Shown in pieces: positions 37,940 through 50,558 of a stretch of DNA of 64,000 nucleotides. A program made the translations under genes and the position numbers. Every line of letters begins with the position of its first letter. Within the stretch, counting starts at the first letter, position 1. Origin of the DNA: Phorcus lineatus (Eukaryota; Mollusca; Gastropoda; Trochida; Trochidae); the NCBI GenBank assembly GCA_921293015.1, contig OV121094.1, positions 40,298,054 through 40,362,053 of the forward strand, given 5' to 3'. The notes under the pieces were generated by a model. It was given only the letters and a program-made list of their open reading frames with translations. It searched no databases and was not told the DNA's origin.

Positions 37940-40010
37940 TATTTTTGGGGTGACATCAAAACTTGATGTATTCAATTGAAAACTAGTCATTGGTGGTATC
38001 CTTATTTTGGATATCATCCGATGTCTAGTTTAGAGCTCAGTTTTAATAGTGCCTTTGCTTTGATTCTAAAGGGGTATGCATATAAGAATAAAAACAATAT
38101 ACCATGCCAATAGTCATTGATGCTTTTTGCTAGAAGAGACTGTATTTATTTAAATTTGATTTTCTTATACGCAATAAGGGATGTATACTACGCAAAACTT
38201 TAAATTGATACCTATACAATCAATTTGATATTTACAGTTATTAAAGATGATAATTTGATATCATCATATATGAACTGCTGTAAACATTAATGCTAAACCG
38301 CCCAGGATGTTAGAACATACAGTAAAGACTAGATTACGATGTAGTTTGCGTAATTGCATTTCCAGTTTTAATTTGCATCTTACTGTTACATATAAAGTCA
38401 AGTTTAACTCTACTATTCTTTAAACAAGTTCTGCAGTAAAACATTATGTGAGAGCCATGATCATGCGATGATGTTTGGTACAGCCAGTGACATTGATTGA
38501 TTAAGCTCTTTATATTATTGACATTGAAATGAACTTGCAATCAAAACTGAAATGAATTTCCACCACATACTTGATTCAAACCAACATAAAGTATTTTGTT
38601 TTGCCAGAAAATGATAAGTGAAATATTGATAATTTAAATGAGAAATAGACACAGCAATCGATTCCGGCAGAATGCCTTTCAGTATTATATAAACCTATGT
38701 AATGTTAGTTATGTCAGGATTGTAATTGAAATATAATTGTCTAATCTTTGGTAAAAGATAATCCATTAAATATATCATCACCATTATTTGTTTAAAATGG
38801 CGAGACTGTAAATAAGTTTATATATCAAATTTTACATTACAAGTATATGACAAGGATAGTTTTCCGCCAATTTTTCACTAAATTCATTTATTCTGTTTCC
38901 TCAGTAGACAAGTTTGAGCATTTTACTAGCCAAACTTTAAACAGCGTCTGCAATGACAATCAAGTATAACTTCTTTAAACTCCAAGCGAACAAAAATATA
39001 CCTGTAAATAGCGCCATATAAATATCCACATGATTATCAAAAAGAACTTTTATATGTTTCATTTTATAGTCGTATATCTGTACATAAGAGAGCATTTGCA
39101 TTGGTATTTCAATATGACACACATTAATGTACCATTACACATATTCAAAACTGATGGATGGCCTTATTGAGGTACAACTGACAATCAATCCCGCCATATA
39201 AGATTTTTCTTTCTGGGAATTGAGCTTAAGGATAAGTTTATCTAAGTTATAGACACGCTGTAACCCGTGCTACAGTTTTTTTGTATTACCCATGAAAGGT
39301 GCCTTGAGCAGTTAAAGACCTTATGTTTTTCGGCCAAGTATGTGTACCTACCCTAAGTCTTTTTCCCAGATTAAGACTCGAAATTGTTATTCATATGTGC
39401 ATAACAATATTGTTAAAGAACTTTTTTCAAATAAGAAAATTCTAAACATCTAGGAAATTTCATTGTATGGACAATAATTATATGCTCTATTAAAAAAAAT
39501 GATGTTGCACTTAAGTGATACATCCCTCTAACGACGAAAACTTAAATATTTACCGAAATATATTTTAAATTACAATTTCAATTGAATTTGAATTTAATAA
39601 AGATCACTTGTCGTTTGATGTAAGTTTAAGCAAATTTGATAACAGCACATACCAGTATTAACTGGTATCAGTGCTGTTCTACTCAAAGTATACGTCGTTT
39701 CATATTAACATTGATATGTATGAAAGCATCATCAAACATATTCAAATCTAAGATCATAAATCTTCATGTCAATATATTCTAATGAACATGATGGCACGAT
39801 GTCTTCACCAAGAGTATCTCTCATGACGGGTTAAGACCACTCTGTCATGGAATCAATGGTGTCATTAGACTGTTGGAGATCTCTGTTTATACCTCGTGTA
39901 ACAACAGATGAAACTGAAGATGGCATCTCGGCACCATTAGACAATGCGGGTTAGCGCCTTGAATTTCCAAACCGGTAATGTTGTCTATTTTACTGCCACA
40001 CGTGGTTGGT
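37940..40010 (+). repeat. Repeated block X, copy 1
   Basis: Colinear with 45,335-46,730. Shared islands: 37,955-38,300 with 45,340-45,670 (AAACTTGATGTATT, GAAAACTWGTCATTGGTGGT, CTAAACCGC), 38,390-38,460 with 45,742-45,806 (TTTAACTCTACTAT, GAGAGCCAT), and 39,850-39,995 with 46,578-46,720 (TCAATGGTGT, ACTGAAGATG, TTAGCGCC, TTGTCTATT). Frames on opposite strands are open in the two copies, so the similarity is not protein-driven. Confidence 0.7.
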
Positions 40011-40930
40011 ACAACTACTTTTCACGGAAATTTAATGTATACATTTACATAACCAACTAAACTAGGTAACAGTTTTTAAGAGAAGTGAGATTAAAGGATA
40101 TTACGGACTATATATTCAATTAGAATTCGATAGATGATAAAATGATACTTAATAAACCTTTGAAATATTTGGTTGATTATTACCTTGAAAATACATAGTA
40201 CATCAGATAAAATCGTTATCATAGCTGTCTAATCCATATTTAAAAAAAACGCAGAGTAAAGAGATGAAACGTTTCCTTTCAGTTTTGTTCTAATCAGAAA
40301 GTAGAGCACGGACTTTTATATTGGTCCCATAAAATACATATACCTTTCACACTATTTTAAATATCTAATTGTTTATCACATGATGTGAACTAAGTTATTT
40401 GTACTCATCTCGTATTGAAAATACAAATAACAGTCATGTTATCAAGTCGAAACGCGACGCATCCAGTCATCGTTAAAATGATATCTCAAGCAAGTGTCGC
40501 CTGAAGAATTTTATTTTCAAATATCTGTTTACTTCACGTGAGACCTTCGTCACCTTTTTTCCTATATATAGGTAAAAGGTGTGTGTGTAATGTAATATAC
40601 TGCCTTGAATATTCTTAATAATTTGCATTTCATATCAAGAATCTGTCCATGTAAAAAATTAGTAATCTGCGTTTCCTTTGACGTTCTCCCTTTTCTAATA
40701 TTTCACATCTTTGTTTGACATAATAAGTCCGAAAAACTAAAGAAAAATCTTTACGTCTGAAACTGCTGCTGCCACTGATTCCTTCATTCTATCCTAACTG
40801 ATATGGAATTATGTTTTATCCAAAAAACATGTAAAGCTAAAGAAGTGTCAAGGGTGAACGGTGCAATGTGAACTTAGATTGAAGGATCGTTTGAATTAAA
40901 CCATTTTGTACTTGTGTGTTGTCTCTGGAA

Positions 40931-41110
40931 ATGTCAGGTTTCTTACAAATAAAACCCAACTTTGCAGTCTCCATGAAAGCGGCCATTGACTGAAATTCCT
41001 TCAATACCCCGCCACTTGACGCTATACGTTATCAAGGTGTCGTGGTTTGCCTGCTAGAGAGACGCCAAGAGCTTTGCCAGCCAGAAACAACGAATGACAA
41101 TGACAAATAA
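40931..41110 (+). other. Small split reading frame, unrecognised
   Basis: ATG at 40,931 opens a frame of 20 codons ending at TGA (40,991-40,993). The same frame then stays open for 38 more codons to TAA at 41,108-41,110, in a patch less AT-rich than its flanks. The translation (for example RYQGVVVCLLERRQELCQPE) has no recognised family. It may be a decayed coding fragment of a host or mobile gene. A functional gene is unlikely on present evidence. Confidence 0.2.
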
Positions 41111-42119
41111 TAAAATGTAACCTATAGGATTTTCTATTAAAGAAGATGTCAAAAATCAATAAATGAAATGCCATTTAATGATAATAATTGATTGTTTGAA
41201 TAATGATCATATGTAATAGAACTTCGAAAAAGAAGATCTTCTTGTACCAAGATGTAAAAATATCAATCTGGTGACCAGATGATGAGCTGTTACCTTCACT
41301 CTTTCTCTCCTTCAATACCTAAAATGAAGCCAACGCGTACCTTATACCTGTATTTCTATTTCGATAACAATAGATTCATTTTCTTTTATCTATTAATCTA
41401 AAACAACAATATTCTCCTGTCATTAAAAGTGTATATGTTCTCTTGAATTATTAGTCAAAACGTCCTTATCAACATGTTACGGTCAGTGAGATTAATTGGT
41501 TTTTCAACTTTAACCATCTTCATATATTTGGTATTCAACGTCTTAAATGTTGAAAGATGCAATATGTGCAATGAAAATGACTTGGGGCATTTCAACTTGT
41601 TTGCCAGAGGCAACTTATAAATCCTGGGACACTTGTGTGAAAAATGTTATAATATACTGATAAAATGATACACGTATGAAATCATCAACAATATTAAAAA
41701 TTGAATTGGGAAATGTTAAGATTATCTATCAACTAAACTTGTAGACTGCCCCAAGCCTCCAGATGTTACCAACATTATAGACAAACGTAATATCGTGAGA
41801 GTACTTAGCGTACTGAAATTTGATTCTACACTGATAATTTGTTTTCTCCAATAAAGATAATAATTTATGAGCTAGCAATGATACTAAAGTTCATGCCATG
41901 AATTACATTCTATAAAATATTCTCTTAAAAGGACATTGTATTCCAAAACAAAAGATTAAAAGAAAGTTATTTTGTACCATCCATGCATCATGATGAATAT
42001 AATTGATACAATGTTTTGTAAGGACGTTAATATTCATAAAACCGTTTACTTGTAAAAACCGTATGTTACGTTTATACACTATATGTACTTCAAGCAAATA
42101 ACAATCTAAATCTTTTACT

Positions 42120-43070
42120 TTAAATGTGATATGTTTCCATCTGCGAGACTCTCATAAGTTAAACTAAAGAACGAAATACAAGTATATCCTTAGACGTTAA
42201 CATTAACTTGTTCTGTTACCTTTTTTTAATTATTACTGTTCTGAAGTAATAGGTTCTGATAATGAAAATCGTAATAAAACCTCATTTACAGATACCGTAT
42301 TGACGTAGATGACCTTTCAAAATATACAAAAACAATCATATCCAATTAAAACGTCGCTGCGTAGTTGTGATTGCGGAGATTGTCAGACTTTGATTTCATC
42401 AATATCATAATTCTCTTTAATACTACCGCAGTAACATCAAGCAAGAACACGTCCTGGATGGAAATAGTGACGTTTGTACCATTTTCTCGACACGAGGAAA
42501 TGATGTGTGCCATCTAGCTTATAATCACTTCACTTTATGCATTAGACCAGTGTGATATATAATGTGCCCATTCATTCAATTATCAATCATTCTTGTTTAT
42601 GGGGTATCTGTTCCTATTTCAAAGAGCAAATTTCATTGTATAGCAAATCTTATATCGTGATAGAAAGAGAATGAAAACTGTATTTGCTATTTTATACCTA
42701 TAAGAGTATTCCACAGACAATTTGGTCAATAACTGACTTAGGCATTATTCAAAGAACAACTTTATCCTACTGCAAGTATTCTTGACATCTTGGTCAATTT
42801 AAGATAATGACGACACAGATGTTAATATGTACTAATTAAAATACAATCTACTCATGTGTATAAATCGGTTCAAGGAATGTAAATGCTACTGGCTGCACTA
42901 AATGTTTTATCTGTTTGTTGAATTTACACTGTATATATATATATGGGTGTGTACATAAAATTGTTGAAGCCTCTATTTACTAATAATGGACATTACTGTT
43001 TCACAACAACTTTCCCCTAAACTCTCCACTATTGGAATCCAACAGAAAATCCGAAAGAGAACGCTAAATT
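42120..43070 (+). repeat. Repeated block D, copy 1, with TATA-like box
   Basis: First of four same-strand copies (others at 53,745, 56,820 and 58,925). It matches copy 4 over nearly its whole length: CCATCTGCGAGACTCTCAT-type start, TTCTGATAATG, AATGATGTGTG, TTAGACCAGTGTGATATATA, TCATTCARTTATCAATCAT, then ACTGGCTG and TAATGGRCAT near the right end. TATATAA lies at 42,556-42,562, and a TCAATC initiator-like sequence has its A exactly 29 bases after the first T. No conserved open frame follows. Confidence 0.72.
42541..42600 (+). promoter_or_regulatory. Promoter-like TATA/initiator pair in D1
   Basis: TATATAA at 42,556-42,562 is followed at the usual core-promoter distance by TCAATC (A at 42,585). 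The same two motifs at the same distance occur at 59,535 and 59,564 in copy 4, and the TATA part at 57,413 in copy 3. Conservation across copies favours function or simply shared ancestry. Transcription is not shown. Confidence 0.35.
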
Positions 43071-45334
43071 GAAGCTTTACATGCTTTTTTTCTTCATAAC
43101 ATGACTAAAAATGAAAACAACGGATTGAAAATCATTTATTTTGCATCATTTAAAAATGAACCCCTAGCTTTTAGGATAATATTTTCAATATGATCAATAA
43201 TATGATGACAATGTTTGCAGTAGTTTATATTGAGTACTGTACATATGTCGATGAATTTAAAAATTATTGAAAAGAATTATCTAACCACACAATGAACGCA
43301 GCCAAAACATAGAGCAACATGCAATGGAAAACACACAATCAATCACAGCCTCGATCTCCTAATTGTCATCAACGCTTCCCTTCATTTAATCTCAGACTCA
43401 TACCGATAACAATATATTTTCACTATTCATCAGAAAAGTTTGATATTAATAACAACGGCCTCAATTGTAGGTGTATTAGCAAACTAATTTAGTTCAAATG
43501 CATTAGTTGATTGCCAACACAAAGAAATTCATTGTTCTCTTAATTAAGATCTTAAAATTGACATATTTGTTTGCATGGACTTTTGACTGATGACATCACT
43601 TAAGAGTCAGTCTTAAAAGCATTGTCAGTATGCTATGCCGAAGGTTTGTCTGTCTGTAGTTAATGCAATTTGCAGACGGATACTAACTATGACTTCTTAT
43701 TATGATTGATGATGCTGGTAAGGGCAAATGTTTCAGGGACGGTTGTGTTGCGTTACTTACAAGTTAGATTGAGATGTGTTCTCAGTTCCTTTGTATTTCG
43801 CAATAATTCCAGTTTTCATACAGGACAAAAAATTTATACACTGTGTCATGTAAGAAATATGATTTTGTCAGTATATGTATATTTTTTCACCTTCACATTC
43901 ATACTTCGAATATCTTAATTAATTATTTGATATCCATATAGACACGCATTAATTATGTCATAGCTGAGTAACCAAGATTTTGTAACCAACGAATATACAT
44001 CTACAGCATTTAGATTTAGAAGATACTGATCTTTATTCTTATTTTTTAATGAAAAGAATCACTGATGAAAAAAATAACATTAATATTACAGTTCTCCAAA
44101 ATAAAATTTAAGGTCGAAAATCACATTCAGAAAAAAAAAACAATGAAAGAGATTTGAGAAGAAATATGAAAGAACTAACTTAAACACTTTTTTCATCAAA
44201 ATTAGATTATACCTTCATTCATATGATACTTGTACACAAAACAAAGCTTTAAGTATATATGATAATGCAATCAAATTAATGATTGTCGACATTAGATCAA
44301 TTTAATTAAATTTCTTCTACTAAACATGGTTCAATGGTTCAATCATTGTTGATAACTGAGAAAGCTTTTCCTTCAGAAGAACATCCCAATACAAATACCA
44401 ACACTTTTCTCTATGGACGTATGATGAACCTTTATGAAATGACACTTGCTTATTCGTCAAACACATTTATATCATTATTAGGTATGTGTAGGTACCTGCT
44501 TAATTAGGAAAATATATCTGCCATTGGGTTTTATTTTTTCCCACCTTATTCTCTGACTTAAATGCAAATTGAAAAGGGATTATTTTTTTACCTACTATCT
44601 CGGATTTGCAGGCAGATCATGACCCTTAGAAAATCATTTTAAGATTTGAGGAACGTATATGATGGATTAGACTCGCATCCTTTGATTTCTAACATGTACT
44701 TAAATATGTCTTCATTTAGGCAAGTGATATACAAAAACGATATACCATCAAGGAAACCAGCATGTCTCCATGGTGACAATTGCTTTTGTTGTTACTGCGA
44801 CCATGCATAATTAACACGGACCACATTTCCAATATGACAGCACAATTTTGCATCAGATTGTGCTTTGAATTGTTTTCAAGATCAGTTACGATAATGCATT
44901 ATTACTTAGCCCATGCAAATGATAGTAATAGAGGTACACTTTGGTTTTGATTAAAAATTCGTTATTCTTTTTTAATTAATTTTGGACTTCTTTGAGTTGA
45001 ATTTTAGAAGTTGGAAAAACAAAGTAAACTATTTAGGATTCAAGAATCTGTATGGAAAAGTCGCTAATTTCAGAATAAAGAAGTCGTCATCCATAAATAT
45101 TTGTGCTTTGTAATTCTGAACTGTTGATGTGTTTGCATTTGATAGTTGATAGTTCAAAATTATTCATCAATCTCGTTCTTATCAACAATGGAAATAGTTT
45201 ATCATTGACATTGAAAATCAAAATATATATGTTATCGATTAGAAGTGATATGGTATATAGCAAAGTAGTGTCATGTTTTGTTCTTCATTTATCACATTGA
45301 GTATGTGCTTACATGTTGTCTAATTTGTCAAGAG
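43071..45334. other. Spacer, no gene seen
   Basis: AT-rich. A weak match to the D2 region (TTAATGCAATTTGCAGAC near 43,662, compared with GTGAATGCAATTTGTAGAC near 54,660) suggests the duplicated unit extends into this spacer. The frames at 43,706-43,918 and 45,103-45,300 are not recognised. Confidence 0.45.
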
Positions 45335-46730
45335 GCGACGTCGAAACTTGATGTATTACAATTGAAAACTTGTCATTGGTGGTATCACCATCACATCAAT
45401 CAACGTACAGTTTTGAGTTCACTTACAATAGTGTCTTTGCCTGAAATCAAAACGACTACCCATGTAAGAGTTGAAAAACAATATAGCAGGCCTATGCTCT
45501 ATAATGTATTTCTCAGCATTGCTAGAAAAGACTCTGAAGATTTTGATTTGGGAATAAGGGATCAAATCTACGCAAAAAATTAATTGATAGCCATATAAGA
45601 ACTTCTATATTGACATTCAAAAACGGAGATAATTCAATATAATCATATACGAAATGGTGTACAACTAAACCGCGATGAAGTTTCCTGTGTAATTAGGTTT
45701 CCCACTCTTGATGTTTGCCCTTCAGTTTGATAAAAAGTCTAGTTTTAACTCTACTATAGTTTAAATGAAAACTTTTGTAAAACCTAATAAGAGAGCCATA
45801 TTCTTTAAGCTAAGATTCACTTATTATCACACGTGTTGGTACTAAGTTCATGCACCTGGGTGTTTGAAGATTTCTTGGATTCAGCAACTAACTGTAGAGA
45901 AATAAATTAAGTTCTATAGAGTCGTTTATCGACGTTGCAATTACGTTATATAAAACAATTACTGAAATTAATGCCGACATCGCATTTGATATTTATACCA
46001 ACATTCAGTATTTTGATAACTTATCTCAGACAGTGATGATTAAGTATTGGTAATTCAAGTGAAGAAATACACACTGCAATCAATTGTCAGCGTAATAGTA
46101 CTAGTTTTCATTATGATTGGATGATAAATGGTCACTATTTAAATTGAGATCTTACCTTAATGAAATTTGTCAAAGGAGGGAATGTAACGGAGTTGATATA
46201 ATACATTACAGGTATGGAAAGTTGATAGTTATCACCTTTCACGTTCTCTTTTATATTGATTTGTTTCAGGCATATATTCTGTATCAAAATTATCAATTAA
46301 TGCTATGGCTGTTACAAAGTACTTCTATACGTCTTTCTGAAAACTCATATCGAAACCTTATAGAAAATTAAAGTACGTGTACTTGCTTTTCATATTATGA
46401 GACATTACTTATATTAAAAATCCATCACTGACGAATATTTAGGTAAACCTAATAGGATAAAAACTGTACCAACGTTATGAATGAGGCACAAAGGAAATGC
46501 TTTAACCCTTGCTACTTTACTGATAAAAATGATTTAGACTCTAAGAGAATATGCCGCGACTGGTTAAAAGCAATGTCAAGAGGTCAATGGTGTAATTAGA
46601 CTGGTGAAGATATGTGTCTGTACCTAGAGTAAGAGGCAAATGAAGACTGAAGATGACATCTGAAAATGCTCGATAGCGCCTAGAGGTTCAACAAAGGTAG
46701 TATTGTCTATTCTACTGTCATAAGGGAAAT
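45335..46730 (+). repeat. Repeated block X, copy 2
   Basis: Diverged same-strand partner of 37,940-40,010. The offset falls from about 7.4 kb at the left to about 6.7 kb at the right because this copy is shorter internally. The open frame at 45,278-45,583 crosses the block but is not preserved in copy 1. Confidence 0.7.
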
Positions 46731-47281
46731 TCAATGAATACATTTTAAAAAAAAAAATGACAAACATCTCTTGAGAGTTTTGAAATTTTTTTTATTATTT
46801 CGTGATACATAAGGGTATTAAAGACAATGATGAAAAAAAGCTGGAAATCAGGGAAAAACACAGATCAGTTTATTTTTTTTACCACGCGACAAAACCATTT
46901 AGATTTTTGTAATTTTTCTATGACATTAGGCATGCGCAAATATTGTATTGATAATATTTTGATTGACACGGGTAAGGAGGTAAAAGATACAATGTTGTTC
47001 AGAATCAAGGATACGTGATTGTCAGTTTTTCGAGCAGCATCTGTTCAGTCTAGGGTGATTCTAAAATGATAAAAAGTTTTAGACAGTCATTAATGACTAA
47101 CGCAGACTCAAGCGTGACGTTTGTCTAATTCTCCGCTTTTGTCAATGCTCCTCGTGTCTGTATGTATTGGCGGCACTTGTTGATTTGTCTTCAAAAGTAG
47201 TCCCACAAAATTAAATTGTTTCATCTTGGACATGTGGAGATTGATTTTTTGTCTTCCCATCATTCCACTGTTCTCGCTTAC

Positions 47282-47420
47282 CTCAGTCGGTGACGTTGAC
47301 GTCAGAGCTCTGTAGTCAGTAGGCGTTAATAACCTGGATAGAAAACATCTCGAAATGGTGCTTCTGCTGACTGCATGCCGGAGACACTATAGTCACAAAT
47401 CAGTTCCTCAAGTGAGACAG
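47282..47420 (-). other. Possible short exon (unrecognised)
   Basis: On the minus strand a good acceptor (CCATTTCTTACAG, ending at 47,421) and a strong donor (CTGAG|GTAAGC, at 47,281) bracket 139 bp of locally GC-richer DNA. From base 3 of the island a 30-codon frame runs to TAA at 47,326-47,328 (it includes EELICDYSVSG and APFRDVFYPGY). If coding, the island would be a terminal coding exon or would use an inner donor at the CCAG/GT just before the stop. No family is recognised, and it could be an untranslated exon of a non-coding RNA. Confidence 0.25.
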
Positions 47421-48773
47421 CTGTAAGAAATGGTCACCCAGGGGGTTTGTGACTCTTGGACATACCCTTTTAGATCAGGAACAGAGGTTACACATATGTC
47501 TGTAATGGCTGACAAATCCTAAAATTACGTATATTGAATCACAGGATGTGACAATAGTATTCTTGTTTCTGTTGACATCTTGTACCTGTTCCTATTGGCT
47601 ATTTTGGAGGATTTTTCTAAAAATGTTGAGCTTTTTTAAATTAACTTTTATTTTGCTATTAAAACCATACATACAAAATTGACATTTTGTATCAGGAATT
47701 ATGTGATGTCTAGAATTTCATTTTGGGCCTTCAAACATACGTGATTGGTCATAGGTGAAAAGAGGGAATTTTGTATATGACATTTCGTCTATCACTAGTT
47801 AACTAAGTGCGATGTACTTCAGTTTCTGACATTTCACATTAACACTTTACATGTCTCTTGTGTCTGACGAACTCAAGGTTAATCATAAAGTCTCAGACAG
47901 ATGATGATAGGTACTTACTGTTTCAAAATTGACATAGAGGTTATTTGTATGTATTTATTTTAATGTTGTTCATGATTATGTGAAATAGCTCTATCAGCTG
48001 GTTGTAAATTGTTGGTATTAACAATGATTTATTGGCGGATGATTTCAAAACACAACTAAAATCTTAACATCCAATCTTACATTTTCAAATTACGAGTAGT
48101 TGATGATATTTTGAAAACTATTATTCGTCTTGAATTGACTACTACATTTTATTTGATACATAGATTATACATATATCTTATTTGTTTTCTATTCACTGTA
48201 TACACTTGATATCAGTGAGAAAAAAAAGCAAAATTTGAAAAATACCATCAGTCGTATAATTTTTTACTTGCGATCTGATGAAATTTCAATCTTAGGAAAT
48301 ATCCCTTGACTTTCTTGTATAGTTAATTGATCTAATGTAAATAAATATGCATGTTGAATTGCCAGATTGAAAAAAATCCTACTTCTGGAGATTAATTCGA
48401 TTATAATCATTTGGTGATTTACCGCATCAATGATAAGATAACAGTGAAAATGCAACACTTTTTATTTACTTTTATCATCACATCAACAAATCTCTTAAGC
48501 GATATTGGTGAGTTACATTTTAGGTAACGACTTTGAAAGAAATATTGGTTTTCATTATAAACTACTCTTGATAAATGAAATTATGCATGAAAGGTTATGC
48601 TGAATTCAAGTGAAGGTATTCATTGATCCACGTTTGTATTATCATATTCCAGACGAGGTAGCTTGTTTTTGTCATTCAAATTTAACTTCAAACTATAAAA
48701 TAGGCAATAACATGTTGGTCTGTCGTTCTGCAATAGTCTTCAGTCAGGATAAAATAATCAATATCAGATTATC
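47421..48773. other. Spacer, no gene seen
   Basis: AT-rich sequence between the exon-like island and the pearl-like element. The frame beginning at 48,610 owes its length to running into that element and has no recognised domain. Confidence 0.45.
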
Positions 48774-48929
48774 AAAAAATAGAGCCATGGGCCCTGTAGC
48801 TCATCAGACTTTTGATAGAAATAGGTGTTTGGGTTTAGACCATGGGGTCATGGGCAGTGTAGGAAAGATAGCCTGTCCCAACGTCCGAGTTATTCACAAT
48901 CAAATAAAAAAAGGCCCATTGCCCATTTG

Positions 48930-50450
48930 GGGTCAAGGGGTCACCGAACCTACAATTCAGAATCCCCATTGTCCAAGGAGTCTACACACAACTATTAAGC
49001 TATCAAGACCTTTTGGAAATGGAGAAGAAGATGAAAGTAGGATTTTAAGGTTTCGACCCCTGTGACCCCATTAGGGGTCAAGTGGTCACCAAACCTATAA
49101 TTTAGAATCCCCAGTGTCCAAGGAGTCTTCACACAATTTTTCAGCTCTCTAGACCTTTTGGAACTAGGGAAAAAGATGAAATAAGGTTTTTTAGGTTTTG
49201 ACCCCTGTGGCCCCATTTGGGGTCATGGGGTCACAAAATTTACAATTTAGAAAGAATCCCCATTGGCCAAGAAGTCTACACACAACTTTTCAGCTCTCTG
49301 GACCTTTTGGAACTGGGGAAAAGATGAAAGTAGGATTTCAAGGTTTCGACCCCTGTGACCCCATTAGGGGTCAAGTGGTCACCAAACCTATAATTTAGAA
49401 TCCCCAGTGTCCAAGGAGTCTACACACAACTTTTCAGCTCTCTGGACCTTTTGGAACTGGGGAAAAGATGAAATTAGGTTTTTTAGGTTTTGACCTCTGT
49501 GACCCCATTTGGGGTCATGGGGTCACCAAACCTACAATTTAGAATCCCCGTTGGCCAAGGAGTCTACACACAACTATTCAGCTCTCTAGACCTTTTGGAA
49601 CTAGGGAAAAAGATGAAATTAGGTTTTTTAAGGTTTTGACCCCTGTGACCCCATTTGGGGTCATGGGGTCACCAAACCTACAATTTAGAATCCCCGTTGG
49701 TCAAGGAGTCTACACACACCTTTTCAGCTCTCTGGACCTTTTGGAACTGGAGAAGAAGATGAAAATAGGTTTTTCAGGTTTTGACCCCTGTGACCCCATT
49801 TGGGGTCATGGGGTCACCAAACCTACAGTTTAGAATCTCCAGTGCCCAAGGAGTCTACACACAACTATTCAGCTCTCTGGACCTTTTGGAACTGGAGAAG
49901 AAGATGAAAATAGGTTTTTCATGTTTTGACCCCTCTGACCTCATTTGGGGTCATGGGGTCACAAAATCTACAATTTAGAATCTCCAGTGCCCAAGGAGTC
50001 TACACACAACTATTCAGCTCTCTGGACCTTTTGGAACTGGAGAAGAAGATGAAAATAGGTTTTTCAGGTTTTGACCCCTGTGACCCCATTTGGGGTCATG
50101 GGGTCACCAAACCTACAGTTTAGAATCTCCAGTGCCCAAGGAGTCTACACACAACTATTCAGCTCTCTGGACCTTTTGGAACTGGAGAAGAAGATGAAAA
50201 TAGGTTTTTCATGTTTTGACCCCTCTGACCTCATTTGGGGTCATGGGGTCACAAAATCTACAATTTAGAATCCCCATTGGCCAAGAAGTCTACATACAAC
50301 TTTTCAGCTCTCTGGACCTTTTGGAACTGGAGAAGTAGATTAAAATAGATTTTTAAGGTTTTGACCCTTGTGACCCCATTTGGGGTCATGGGGTCACGAA
50401 ATGTACAATTTAGAATCCCCATTTGCCAAGGAGTATGCACGTAAAATTTC
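48930..50450 (+). repeat. 145-bp core tandem repeat array
   Basis: About ten units, each with ATTTAGAATCYCC, AAGGAGTCTACACACAAC, CAGCTCTCTRGACCTTTTGG and TGACCCCATTTGGGGTCA. Spacing is exactly 145 bp over 49,636-50,071. The left-most units are the most diverged. The 65-residue frames repeated through the array overlap between units and follow the repeat, so they are not genes. Two adjacent units (from about 49,723) are duplicated as a 290-bp pair at about 50,013. Confidence 0.9.
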
Positions 50451-50502
50451 AGCTCTCTAGAGTCATTGGTTCTGGAGAAGAAGTCGAAAAAGTGAAAAGA
50501 TT

Positions 50503-50558
50503 ACGGATGGACGGATGGACGGATGGACGGACGGACGGATGGACGGACGCCGGACGCC
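50503..50558 (+). repeat. ACGG/ATGG tetranucleotide microsatellite
   Basis: ACGGATGG and ACGG units inside the right end of the pearl-like element, between the last core repeat and the 3' hairpin. A longer relative is found at the same place in copy 2 (55,601-55,668). Confidence 0.9.

Noticed and set aside
40420-40480. GTTATCAAGTCGAAACGCGACG as a second retroelement hairpin
   Set aside because: Shares only GTTATCAAG and GAAACG-like words; the stem seen at 12.87 kb cannot form and no retroelement sequence is nearby.
37733-45583. Frames of 94 and 101 residues in the two X blocks
   Set aside because: They lie on opposite strands in the two homologous blocks, so they cannot encode the same protein.
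48610-50440. A series of similar open frames of about 65 residues plus a 151-residue frame
   Set aside because: They recur every 145 bp with the core repeat, overlap each other because 145 is not a multiple of three, and follow DNA similarity, not protein similarity. They belong to the pearl-like element.
48930-50450. Regularly spaced repeats that could suggest a CRISPR array
   Set aside because: The whole 145-bp unit is repeated without unique spacers, and the setting is an animal genome.
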